Of a stretch of 64,000 nucleotides of DNA, positions 19,336 through 28,523 are shown piece after piece. Source of the stretch: Coxiellaceae bacterium. Lineage in GTDB: Bacteria > Pseudomonadota > Gammaproteobacteria > Coxiellales > Coxiellaceae. Position 1 is the stretch's first letter. Every line of letters begins with the position of its first letter. Location: contig JARGOB010000002.1 in the NCBI GenBank assembly GCA_029212925.1, forward strand, positions 248,001 through 312,000, given 5' to 3'. Position numbers and translations under genes: made by a program. The notes beneath the pieces are model-generated. The model worked only from the letters and a program-made list of their open reading frames with translations. It was not told the origin of the DNA and ran no database searches.

Positions 19336-21609
19336 ATGAAAAAAATATTGCTACTGATAGCCTGCTTTCTCATTCAACTTACTGTATCAGCAGTAGCGCT
19401 GTCACAAGACGCAGCAAACAACCACCCACCGCTGAACATTAAACACGCCAATGCTACTTTAGATAATATCGTCAAACAAATCACCAGCAGTAAAAGTAAC
19501 TCTCCCGATTTAGCCAAGCTACTTAATAAATTACTGCCACTGCTTGAAAATGCAAATGACTGCATCAGCCAAACTGAAGAGCAACTAGATGATATCAATC
19601 AAGCCATTAAATCCAATGGCCTCAGCCAAGCCAATCAATCACTGGGCGAAGACCATAAATATCTAACTACAAAAAGAAAATCGTACGAACAAAAGTTGTC
19701 CAGCTGCCGGTACATTGCCTACCGTACAAAAGAAGTGCTGGTCAGTTATAAACAATCCATGCAACGCTACAATCAGAGTCAATTATTAAAACACAGCACA
19801 CCCATATGGAAGATTCACGAGGACAGCGTCAGGGAATCGTTTAACAAAATTAATATTGGTTTGATACAGCAAACCAGCGGATTGAGTGCAATTACGCTAA
19901 CACAATATATATTAGCGCTGGTATTTACGCTAATTACTCTGCTGTTCACGACCTACATACGCTTACTGTGCCGTCAATGGCTGATTAAAAATAGAAACAA
20001 AGGTAAACACTTATATTCATTCATTAAAGTCGTATCCATTTACTTGATTCCTACCGCTGTATTTGCGGTGCTTAGTGCCTATTGTTATATCCTATTCTCA
20101 AATACCTTCCCAAACCCGGGCATTGAAAACGCCTGCTATGCACTCGCCATATTCTTTTTGTTATGCGCATTTTGCGCTTATATTTTCAGCCCAACACACG
20201 ACTCCCACTCGATTATTAAATTACCACCCGCGGTGAGTCAACGCTTTTATATCCGCTCTGTTACTGTCTTGACGTGGTTACTATTGGGCTATCTAGTATC
20301 ATTGGTGTTTACCAATCAAAGCATACACGCGCAATTTTTCGAACTCAGCCGTACCGTATACATCACTATATTAAGTGGCTTAATCTTTTGGTTATTTATT
20401 TTATTAGTCAAAGTGCCACACATAAAAAATAAAAATAACGCCGTGCCATTATTTATAAAAATAGCGTTATGTTGTTTATTGGTAGTATTGGTGTGCATGG
20501 AATGGTTTGGTTATCACCAATTGGCCGTATACCTCATCACAAGCGCATTGCTAACCGTTGTACTATCTCTGGCAACGATGGCTGTATGCCGCATTATTGC
20601 CGAACTGGTGAACTGTTTAGACAACAGCAACCTACGGCTTAGTCGTGGCATCCGGCATATCATCAGCATCAAATTTCACCGAAAAATACACGAGATCATC
20701 CTGATTGAATACGTGTGCTACCTTGTCGTTATTGCCTTATTTATCATATGCTTAATGCATGTATGGCAGGTTTCCGGCAATCATATTGACGACTTTATTA
20801 GCGCGCTAAGCGACGGCTTTTTTATTGCTGACTTAAAAATAACCCCTGTGCGCATTATGATTGGCGTCATTAGTTTCTCATTAATTCTGCTAGTCGGCCG
20901 CGCTATCGCCACTTTTGTCGCCAAAAAGGAACACTTTGACGGCGAAAAAGATACGCAAGTTGCCATCTCCTCAATCATTATTTATTTATCAGCGTGCATT
21001 GCGCTTATTATCATGCTGTTGATGATCGGCGTAAATTTTACCGGCCTTGCGATTATCGCCGGTGCTTTGTCGGTTGGTATCGGTTTAGGGCTGCAAACTA
21101 TCGTTAATAACTTTGTATCCGGCATCATTTTATTATTAGAAAAGCCAATCAAACCCGGCGATCGCATTGTCGTCGGCGATACTGAAGGCTTCGTTAAAAA
21201 AATACGGATTCGTTCGACACAAGTTAAAACTCTTGCGAAAGAAGATGTTATTTTTCCTAATGCCGATTTAGTCACACAGAAAGTTACCAACTATATGTTT
21301 AGAGACCATAACTGGCGTGTCGTTTGTCAGGTAGGTGTCGCCTATGGCAGTGATGTCGAAAGAGTAAAAAAAGTACTGCTTGAAGTCGCCGCTAATCACC
21401 CGGATGTCGAACAAAAGGAACCTAACCACCCTGCGGTGTTATTTAGAAACTTCGGCGACAGCAGCTTAATATTTGAACTCTGGTGCATCATCAATGACGT
21501 CAATAAAAAGTTTATTATCGCCAGTGATTTAAATTTTTCAATTGACCAAGCCTTTAGACAAAACGATATTGTGATCGCATTCCCACAACGTGATGTACAT
21601 ATGAAGTAA
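19336..21609 (+). CDS. MscK-like mechanosensitive channel with periplasmic domain
   Basis: The protein of 757 residues has a signal peptide (about 1-23), a helical, coiled-coil-prone periplasmic region (about 30-185), around ten membrane spans, and a C-terminal MscS core. The pore helix and cytoplasmic start read GALSVGIGLGLQTIVNNFVSG, followed by EKPIKPGDRIVVGDTEGFVKKIRIRST, the typical beta domain, and the end VIAFPQRDVHMK. Such channels release solutes on membrane tension; MscK of E. coli also responds to potassium. It is shorter than MscK (1120 residues). It follows rimB by 9 bases and precedes a second MscS-family gene two genes on. Confidence 0.88.
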   Translation: MKKILLLIACFLIQLTVSAVALSQDAANNHPPLNIKHANATLDNIVKQITSSKSNSPDLAKLLNKLLPLLENANDCISQTEEQLDDINQAIKSNGLSQANQSLGEDHKYLTTKRKSYEQKLSSCRYIAYRTKEVLVSYKQSMQRYNQSQLLKHSTPIWKIHEDSVRESFNKINIGLIQQTSGLSAITLTQYILALVFTLITLLFTTYIRLLCRQWLIKNRNKGKHLYSFIKVVSIYLIPTAVFAVLSAYCYILFSNTFPNPGIENACYALAIFFLLCAFCAYIFSPTHDSHSIIKLPPAVSQRFYIRSVTVLTWLLLGYLVSLVFTNQSIHAQFFELSRTVYITILSGLIFWLFILLVKVPHIKNKNNAVPLFIKIALCCLLVVLVCMEWFGYHQLAVYLITSALLTVVLSLATMAVCRIIAELVNCLDNSNLRLSRGIRHIISIKFHRKIHEIILIEYVCYLVVIALFIICLMHVWQVSGNHIDDFISALSDGFFIADLKITPVRIMIGVISFSLILLVGRAIATFVAKKEHFDGEKDTQVAISSIIIYLSACIALIIMLLMIGVNFTGLAIIAGALSVGIGLGLQTIVNNFVSGIILLLEKPIKPGDRIVVGDTEGFVKKIRIRSTQVKTLAKEDVIFPNADLVTQKVTNYMFRDHNWRVVCQVGVAYGSDVERVKKVLLEVAANHPDVEQKEPNHPAVLFRNFGDSSLIFELWCIINDVNKKFIIASDLNFSIDQAFRQNDIVIAFPQRDVHMK

Positions 21610-21656
21610 GGGCATAGTACAATCAACACTAATATAAACACAGCAATGAGCGAATA

Positions 21657-22634
21657 ATGGAACAACAAACAAAGTGTGTCGTTACACATAAAAAAACTAA
21701 ATTTTGGGAGTTCGACGGCAATGGTCAGGCCACTGAAATTAGTGAACAACAGTCGCAAGATTCGCGGAATATTGTATGGGTCCAATTAACGGTGACATCT
21801 GCTAAGCAGTACTTTAAAAAATATGCAGATATACCACCTACGGTCAGCGAAATATTAACCACCAAAAACCCACGGCCAAAAACCATTGTGCTACATGATT
21901 CACTTATTGGTATTTTTCGTGGCGTTAATTTTAATAAAGGTTGCGCACCAGAAGACATGATCTCAATCAGAATATGGCTGCACCAAAATAAGATTATTAC
22001 CATACAACGGCATAAATCCGTTACACTCAATGAAGTTGAACATGCACTAAAAATAGGCGCCGGACCGAAAAATTCTGCCGAATTTCTACAACATTTCTTG
22101 GAAATCATTTCTGACAAATCAACCGAATCAATCGCCAAACTGGGTGATCGACTCGACACACTAGAAAACAGCCTTAATGGCAAAATAACAAACGATGACC
22201 ATAATGAACTAAATGACATGCAAAGACGTATTATTTTATTACGCCGTTACTTAATTCCGCAACGAGAAGCCATTGCACGCATACCCATCGATAGAATCAG
22301 CTGGTTGCATGATTTTAGCACCTTACAGCTGCGTGAAATCATTGACACTAACTTAAGAATGATTGAAGACCTTGATGCTGAACGAGACAGATCACGCGTC
22401 ATTGCAGATAGCATCTTTTCAAAAGCACAAGAATCCATCAATCAAAAAATGTACTTATTATCGATTATCGCCGTCATCTTTATGCCATTGGGCTTTATAG
22501 CCGGTGTGTTTGGCATGAACTTGGGAGGTATCCCAGGCCTCGACTACAAGTTTGGCTTTTTTATTGTTTGCGTTATCATGTTTGTGTTATTTTTAGTCCA
22601 ACTAATCTGGCTTAAATTTAAACGGTGGATTTAA
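21657..22634 (+). CDS. CorA/ZntB family divalent metal transporter
   Basis: The 325-residue product has a large N-terminal cytoplasmic domain and two C-terminal membrane helices. The hallmark GMN motif is present (FIAGVFGMNLGG), and the region PLGFIAGVFGMN followed by a hydrophobic helix and a lysine-rich end (WLKFKRWI) is typical of ZntB-type members. ZntB moves zinc; whether this protein carries Zn, Mg or another ion cannot be told from sequence. Its last 10 bases overlap the start of the next MscS-like gene, indicating translational coupling. Confidence 0.87.
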   Translation: MEQQTKCVVTHKKTKFWEFDGNGQATEISEQQSQDSRNIVWVQLTVTSAKQYFKKYADIPPTVSEILTTKNPRPKTIVLHDSLIGIFRGVNFNKGCAPEDMISIRIWLHQNKIITIQRHKSVTLNEVEHALKIGAGPKNSAEFLQHFLEIISDKSTESIAKLGDRLDTLENSLNGKITNDDHNELNDMQRRIILLRRYLIPQREAIARIPIDRISWLHDFSTLQLREIIDTNLRMIEDLDAERDRSRVIADSIFSKAQESINQKMYLLSIIAVIFMPLGFIAGVFGMNLGGIPGLDYKFGFFIVCVIMFVLFLVQLIWLKFKRWI

Positions 22635-23470
22635 CAGTGACTCCGCAGAGCTATCTCAGTGACGTAGTAATTCGCAGCATTAACAGTGGCTTTGCCTTAC
22701 TGTTAATCGCGATCTTATCTTTTATCGTTTACCTAAGCTTTAAACGAAAATTCGACAGCAATCGCCAAAAAACTAAATTTAAATACCGCATTGTCTATAT
22801 CGCTATATTAATCTTTATTTTAGTGCTGGTCAGAATTTGGATTGAAGGCTTTACGCATATCTTTACCATGCTAAGTTTGGTGGCTGCCGGTTTAGTCGTA
22901 GCCAATAAAGAAAGCATCATGAATATCACCGGCTGGTTTATTATTAACTGGCGAGGACTATTCTCATCGGGTGACTCTATTCAAATCACCAATATCACCG
23001 GCTATATCGTTTCGGTAAAACTGCTGTACTTTAAAATATATGAAACCTCAGCACTGGGTAATGGCAAAGCAACCGGCAGAATCATTAAACTGCCAAATGC
23101 GATGGTTATCAGCAACCCTATTACTATTTTTACCTCTGATGACTTCTTTATGCTGCATCAGGTTAAATGCACCACAAAGCTTAATAACCAACTGATGCAA
23201 CGCATAAAAAAATACACTAGCGATGTTGATAAAATCATTTCCGCCTTATATGAGGACAATGTATTTTTACACAAAAAACATGATACCAAGAGTAAATCAC
23301 TATCAAGCTTAATTGATCCAGTACCAAGCATCGAGATCCAACCGGTAATCGATAGAGATGATATTGTAACAATAGAGGTAAATTTTTACTGTCGACCACA
23401 GGATTACTTGACACTTAAACAACAAATTTTGATCAAAATGCTGGGCGCACAATCAAGCCAAGCAAAATAG
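22625..23470 (+). CDS. Small MscS-family channel protein
   Basis: The 281-residue protein starts at GTG 22625 inside the transporter gene (an alternative GTG lies at 22637). Three to four hydrophobic segments occur in residues 15-125, then a divergent MscS beta domain: GLFSSGDSIQITNITGYIVSVKL and IIKLPNAMVISNPI. The glycine/alanine pore helix is only partly conserved (LSLVAAGLVVANKESIMNITGW), so it may not gate like MscS. It is the last gene of the rim-channel cluster and ends 10 bases before the convergent minus-strand signalling operon. Confidence 0.8.
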   Translation: MDLTVTPQSYLSDVVIRSINSGFALLLIAILSFIVYLSFKRKFDSNRQKTKFKYRIVYIAILIFILVLVRIWIEGFTHIFTMLSLVAAGLVVANKESIMNITGWFIINWRGLFSSGDSIQITNITGYIVSVKLLYFKIYETSALGNGKATGRIIKLPNAMVISNPITIFTSDDFFMLHQVKCTTKLNNQLMQRIKKYTSDVDKIISALYEDNVFLHKKHDTKSKSLSSLIDPVPSIEIQPVIDRDDIVTIEVNFYCRPQDYLTLKQQILIKMLGAQSSQAK

Positions 23471-23480
23471 ACATAGTGAG

Positions 23481-25301
23481 CTACCCAGAAGCTTCACTTT
23501 TATTGCTTGATTGAAGTAGCTGAGTTGCCTCACTAGCTGGCAGTGGCTCACTTAAATAAAACCCTTGCATTATTTTGCAGCCAACCTTCAGCAGATAATT
23601 ATATTCTTGTTTAGTCGCCACACCTTTAGCAATCACTGTCATATCCAGCTTTGAAGACAGCTCTAGTACGCATTTAACCAGCACCTGATTGACTATATTC
23701 GATTCAATGTTTCGAATTAACGATTGCTTTATTTTTACACCATCAACCTGTAAATCTTCCAGCTTTGCACATGATGAGCTCGTAAAGTCATCAATATCGA
23801 TTAAAATACCATCTTGCCGGCATTCGGATAACACCGTTTCACACGCTCTCGTATAATCCATCAAATCCAACTCAGATATTTCTATATGAATGTTTTTTGA
23901 ATCAACGTTATGATCATTAATATAACTGTTAATAACACCAATGGAACCACCATGACACAACTGCTTAGCTGCCAGATTGATACTAATGTAGCAAGACGGC
24001 ATTGCCGCATCCATCCATGCCTTCTGTTGATCCATTACCTCGCGCACCACCCATTCATATATCGGCATGATAAGCTGTGATTTACTCGCTGCATCCAAGA
24101 ACTGCGATGCTAACAACACCTCTTGTTCTTCACCCTTTAATCGAATGAGCGCTTCAAAACCTATTATATGACGCTCAGGCCCTTGGAATATAGGTTGGTA
24201 GTACATTTCAAACAAATCATTCTCAAGCGCATTTTGTATTTGTTTTTCAAGTACAATATGCTTGTTGTGCTTTTCTTGCAGATCATGCGAGAAATACTGA
24301 TAATCATTTTTGCCCAATCCTTTCGCCGTATATAAGGCAATATCTGCACTTTTATATAACGAGGCATAGTCTTCGCCCGCATAAGGGTAACAAGCAATGC
24401 CAATACTGATACTGGTAGTAATGCTGACATCACCAAACTTATAAGTCATAGCAATTTGCTCAATGGCCCTAGTGGCTATTACACCCGCATCATTTGTATC
24501 ACTGATGTCACTCAATATAATCGCAAACTCATCGCCTCCCATTCTGGCAACCACACCGATATGAGACATATAATCTTCACCTCTTATGCAATGTGACAGT
24601 TTGTCGGAAACTGACTTCAGCAGCAGGTCACCGACATCATGACCATAGGTGTCATTCACTTCTTTAAAGTTATCCAAATCTATCAACATAAGAGCAAATA
24701 TTCTTTCATGCCGCTTCGCATTAGATACAACTTGCGCAATACTATTTTCAAAGCTTAGTCGATTAGGTATCTTAGTTAATGCGTCATAGTTAGCTAAATA
24801 TTTCAGCTCATCATTACTACTTTCCAGTAGCTCTTTCATTTTTTGGTTTTCATCTAAAATTATTTGTAGTTTTTTTTCTCGACAATATAGCTTACAAAAG
24901 ATCGCAACTTTACTAATTAATATTGTCGGGTTTACCGGTTTAAATACAAAATCAACAGCGCCTAACTCATGTCCCTTAATACTGTGTTTTTCTTCTTTGT
25001 TAATAGCGGACACAAAGATAATCGGTACATGCGACGTTTGATCGCTGGATTGCATTAATGATGCCACTTCAAAGCCATCCATATCCGGCATTTGCACATC
25101 CAACAACATCACTGCAAATTCATGCTCCAGCAGTAACGACAGCGCATCTTCACCGGTTTGTGCTTCAAATACTTCAACCGATAAATCATGGTCTGACTGT
25201 AAGATTTTTTTCATCGCCACAATATTTTCACTGCGATCATCAACAATCAAAACCTTTGGAATGATTGTATTAAAAAACTCATTTGCTGATGTATCATTCA
25301 T
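23481..25301 (-). CDS. Receiver-GGDEF-EAL protein with degenerate EAL domain
   Basis: The 606-residue protein has a receiver (about 12-130; phosphosite LLDVQMPDMDG), a GGDEF domain (signature intact at 255-259) and an EAL domain. The first EAL motif is intact (E383-A-L) but later catalytic motifs are lost: DDFGTG is replaced by DDFTSS, LKIDRS by VKIKQS, and the EGVE block by KGVA. It therefore probably makes cyclic di-GMP but cannot cleave it. The RxxD inhibitory site (RGED) is pushed away from GGDEF by an insertion (YMSHIG). It overlaps the preceding gene by 8 bases and is the last gene of the operon. Confidence 0.88.
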   Translation of the reverse strand: MNDTSANEFFNTIIPKVLIVDDRSENIVAMKKILQSDHDLSVEVFEAQTGEDALSLLLEHEFAVMLLDVQMPDMDGFEVASLMQSSDQTSHVPIIFVSAINKEEKHSIKGHELGAVDFVFKPVNPTILISKVAIFCKLYCREKKLQIILDENQKMKELLESSNDELKYLANYDALTKIPNRLSFENSIAQVVSNAKRHERIFALMLIDLDNFKEVNDTYGHDVGDLLLKSVSDKLSHCIRGEDYMSHIGVVARMGGDEFAIILSDISDTNDAGVIATRAIEQIAMTYKFGDVSITTSISIGIACYPYAGEDYASLYKSADIALYTAKGLGKNDYQYFSHDLQEKHNKHIVLEKQIQNALENDLFEMYYQPIFQGPERHIIGFEALIRLKGEEQEVLLASQFLDAASKSQLIMPIYEWVVREVMDQQKAWMDAAMPSCYISINLAAKQLCHGGSIGVINSYINDHNVDSKNIHIEISELDLMDYTRACETVLSECRQDGILIDIDDFTSSSCAKLEDLQVDGVKIKQSLIRNIESNIVNQVLVKCVLELSSKLDMTVIAKGVATKQEYNYLLKVGCKIMQGFYLSEPLPASEATQLLQSSNKSEASG

Positions 25302-27117
25302 TTTTCCGCTCCTGTGCTTCCAGCAGCGCCGTTAAACTATCGGCTAATATGGGCCTTGAATATAAATACCCTTGCGCAATATCACAGTGATTTTTTATTA
25401 GAAATGCTTCTTGATCAGGTGTCTCTACACCCTCAGCAATCACACCTAATCTTAGATTTTTGGCTAAATCTACTACCGCCTTTACAATGACCTCATCATC
25501 ACCTTTACCCACATGCTCTATAAATGATTTATCAATCTTTAAAATATCAATTGGCATTTTTTGCAATCGTCCCAACGAAGAATAACCTGTACCAAAATCA
25601 TCAATTGAAATTTTAAAACCCATCTGCTTCAGCTGTTCAAGTATCTGTATCGATATTTGTTCTTGTTGCATTAAGGCAGATTCCGTCACTTCTAAAGTGA
25701 CATTATTCAGCGGTAAACTTAAGTCTGCATATAAAGCCTGCATAATATCTACTAGACCATGCTCCATCAGTTGACAAACCGACAAATTTACTGAGAACTG
25801 CATGTGCTTATAACCGGCCTCGTGCCATAAATTAAATTGCTGGCTTGTATGCTGTAAGACCCAACTACCAATATTACTAGCTAAGCCAATCTCCTCTGAA
25901 ATAGGAATAAATTCAGCTGGTGAAATTGGACCTAGCTTCGGGTGCTGCCATCGCAGCAGAGCTTCAACGCCAACAATTGTCTTCTTAGCAATATTAACCA
26001 TTGGCTGGTATTCTAAATGCAACTCATTGTTGGCTACAGCAAAATGCAGTGAATTCTCCATTTCTGCGCGCCGTTCTTGTTTTTTATTGAGCTGCTCAGT
26101 ATAAAACCGACTAATATTGCCACCTTTCGCTTTAGCTTGATACAACGCAATATCGGCATGCTTTGTTAATTCTTTAAAGCTAGTACCGGCGAGAGGGTAA
26201 CAAGCCGTACCCACGCAGGCACCCACATGCAGCTTATTACCATTGACCGTATACACTTTATTAACGTGATCAATCACTTTTTGCGCTATTTTCGCAGCGA
26301 CGCTATCATCTTTAATGTAATGTAGCAATATCGCAAATTCATCGCCGCCCATACGCGCCACAAAATCTTCTTTACGCACTGCTGAGAGTAAACGCTGACC
26401 CACTTCTTTTAAAATCAAGTCACCCACATCATGACCTAACGTATCATTGATTGGTTTAAAGTTATCTAAATCTACGATGAGTAACGCAAACATTTTATCT
26501 GTATTATCCCCAGCAATCATACAACGCGCTTCTTCTTCAAGTTGTCGCCTGTTGGGAAGTGCCGTTAAAGGATCACTGTGTGAAAGTAGCTTTAGTTTTT
26601 CATTATTATCTAGCAACTCATCCTTGGCAGCCTTAAGTTCAACCACCAGCTCTTTCAGTTGGCCTCGGCGCTCATTATATAGCTCAATAAACACATTGAC
26701 TTTACTGAGTAATACTTTTGTTTCTATCGGCTTAAATAAATAGTCAACCGCCCCCAATTCATAGCCATCAAAAACGTGCTTCTGATCTTTACTAATTGCT
26801 GTGACAAATATAATTGGGATAGTATTCGTCCGTTCTTGTTGCCGTAACAACGCAGCCACCTCAAACCCATCCATTTCTGGCATTTGCACATCGAGCAGCA
26901 CCAAAGAAAAATCATGATCGAATGTCAGTGAGATCGCTTCATTACCAGAGTTTGCTTTAATAATTTCGACATTTAATGGCTTTAATACCTTTGCCATAGC
27001 CACTAGATTTTCAGGTCGGTCATCAACCACCAGTACTTTTGCCAATGATTCATCATTGCCACTTCCCTGGGCCGATGATCGCCGCTCTGTATGATCAGTA
27101 TCATTTGCTCTATCCAT
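25294..27117 (-). CDS. Receiver-GGDEF-EAL cyclic di-GMP enzyme, all motifs intact
   Basis: From the ATG at 27117, preceded by AAGG, the product has about 607 residues; a longer in-frame start at 27159 would overlap cheB by 50 bases and is less likely. Domains are receiver (phosphosite LLDVQMPEMDG), GGDEF (RMGGDEF, with RxxD inhibitory site RKED exactly five residues before) and EAL with every catalytic motif present: VEALLRWQHP, NLSVCQL, EVTESAL, IDDFGTGYSSL, LKIDKSF and AEGVET. It can in principle both make and degrade cyclic di-GMP. Sequence similarity to the next gene shows they are tandem paralogues. It overlaps cheB by 8 bases. Confidence 0.92.
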   Translation of the reverse strand: MDRANDTDHTERRSSAQGSGNDESLAKVLVVDDRPENLVAMAKVLKPLNVEIIKANSGNEAISLTFDHDFSLVLLDVQMPEMDGFEVAALLRQQERTNTIPIIFVTAISKDQKHVFDGYELGAVDYLFKPIETKVLLSKVNVFIELYNERRGQLKELVVELKAAKDELLDNNEKLKLLSHSDPLTALPNRRQLEEEARCMIAGDNTDKMFALLIVDLDNFKPINDTLGHDVGDLILKEVGQRLLSAVRKEDFVARMGGDEFAILLHYIKDDSVAAKIAQKVIDHVNKVYTVNGNKLHVGACVGTACYPLAGTSFKELTKHADIALYQAKAKGGNISRFYTEQLNKKQERRAEMENSLHFAVANNELHLEYQPMVNIAKKTIVGVEALLRWQHPKLGPISPAEFIPISEEIGLASNIGSWVLQHTSQQFNLWHEAGYKHMQFSVNLSVCQLMEHGLVDIMQALYADLSLPLNNVTLEVTESALMQQEQISIQILEQLKQMGFKISIDDFGTGYSSLGRLQKMPIDILKIDKSFIEHVGKGDDEVIVKAVVDLAKNLRLGVIAEGVETPDQEAFLIKNHCDIAQGYLYSRPILADSLTALLEAQERKNE

Positions 27118-27703
27118 CTGCCTGACCTTGCTTGAGCAATTCACATAGAATAGGCGCAATTTTATCCGCGTCTACCACATAGTCTACCGTTGTTGCCTTT
27201 ATTACTGATGATGGCATGCAAGGTGAATGTGCTGTTTCAGGATCCTGCACTATAACAATGCCATCATATTTCTTTATGAGTGCAGCACCATGACTGCCAT
27301 CATCATTCGCCCCCGTCATCACGACTGCAATAATTTCTTCACCATAAGCATCAGCAGCGCTTTCAAACAAAACATCGATAGAAGGTCGGCAATAACGAAT
27401 CCGTTCATCAATGCTTAAACTTAGCGTACCATCACCCTCTATCAACAAATGGTAATTTCCAGGTGCAATGTAAGCCGTACCTGATAATGCCTTTTCTTTA
27501 TCTGCCGCTTGTTTAACATGCACATCAGATAGTTCATTTAACCGTATTGCCATGTAATCATCACATTCAGCACCCATGTGCTGCACTATAACAATCGGCA
27601 CCGAAAAATCTTTAGGTAATGCAGTGAGTACCATTTTAAGCACATCGAATCCACCCGCCGATGCCCCCATCACCACCATCTTAGGCAACATGACCGTGCC
27701 CAC
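27110..27703 (-). CDS. cheB: CheB-type methylesterase domain protein, no receiver
   Basis: The 197-residue product is only the catalytic half of CheB. The catalytic triad is visible: Ser in GASAGG, His in VQHM and Asp in TGANDDGS. CheB removes methyl groups from glutamates of chemoreceptors. The usual regulatory receiver is missing, so control must come from partner proteins such as the receivers of the adjacent hybrid kinase. It overlaps cheR by 23 bases at its start (a later ATG at 27691 is possible). No chemoreceptor, cheA or cheW is seen in the window. Confidence 0.9.
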   Translation of the reverse strand: MGTVMLPKMVVMGASAGGFDVLKMVLTALPKDFSVPIVIVQHMGAECDDYMAIRLNELSDVHVKQAADKEKALSGTAYIAPGNYHLLIEGDGTLSLSIDERIRYCRPSIDVLFESAADAYGEEIIAVVMTGANDDGSHGAALIKKYDGIVIVQDPETAHSPCMPSSVIKATTVDYVVDADKIAPILCELLKQGQADG

Positions 27704-28523
27704 CTTTTAAGCGATAAATTTTTTGATCTTTTTGAATAGGTTCAAACATTTTACATACATTCGTATTATGCAAAGACTCCTTGGTTCCCAAACACAAAAT
27801 ACCGCGATGCACCAAACTATCTTTAAACAAACTTAGTACTTTATTTTGTAATTCAAGATCAAAATATATCAACACATTTCTGCAAATAATGACATTCATT
27901 TCACCAAAGTGATGATCAGTTACTAAATTATGATGTGAGAAAATCATATGGTCTCGCAAGTTATCAGACATCTTGACTGATTCATACTTGGAGTGATAGT
28001 AATCAGAGAAGGATGCATCCGCAGAAACCTTATTATAATTTTCAGTGTACTCCTTTATGTGCTCAGTCGAATATATCCCATCTGTTGCTATTTGCAACGA
28101 GAGCTGATTAAAGTCTGTACCATACAACTGCGTTCGCTCCAACAACCCGGCTTCTTTGAGCAAAATAGCCATAGAATATACTTCTTCACCAGTGGCACAC
28201 CCAGCATGCCATACTTTTATAAAAGGGTAGGTTTTTAAAATAGGAACCACATTCTCTTTAAAGGCAATATAAAATTTTGGATCCCTAAACATTTCAGTAA
28301 CTGTTACCGACATCCCAATCACAAAATCAGTAAAGAATGCTTCATCGTATAAAAGCTTGGGAACCAATTCAGATAAGCTTTCTAGCCCTGCATCATCAAG
28401 AAAGTGATGCAACCGACGCTTTAAAGATGCTTTAGCATATTGCGTGAAATCGTAGCCGTATCTTTGCATGACTGCCTGCAATAGCAAATCAACTTCAATT
28501 GCTTCGATTTCATTCTTCTTCAT
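27681..28523 (-). CDS. cheR: CheR-type SAM-dependent methyltransferase
   Basis: CheR methylates glutamates of signalling receptors. The 280-residue protein has the N-terminal helical domain, the SAM-binding core (KVWHAGCATGEEVYSMAILL) and NVIICRNVLIYFD, all typical. It begins directly after the stop of the giant hybrid kinase and overlaps cheB. With no classical chemoreceptor nearby, the kinase itself, with glutamate-rich coiled coils, is a possible methylation target (inference). Confidence 0.93.
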   Translation of the reverse strand: MKKNEIEAIEVDLLLQAVMQRYGYDFTQYAKASLKRRLHHFLDDAGLESLSELVPKLLYDEAFFTDFVIGMSVTVTEMFRDPKFYIAFKENVVPILKTYPFIKVWHAGCATGEEVYSMAILLKEAGLLERTQLYGTDFNQLSLQIATDGIYSTEHIKEYTENYNKVSADASFSDYYHSKYESVKMSDNLRDHMIFSHHNLVTDHHFGEMNVIICRNVLIYFDLELQNKVLSLFKDSLVHRGILCLGTKESLHNTNVCKMFEPIQKDQKIYRLKGGHGHVA

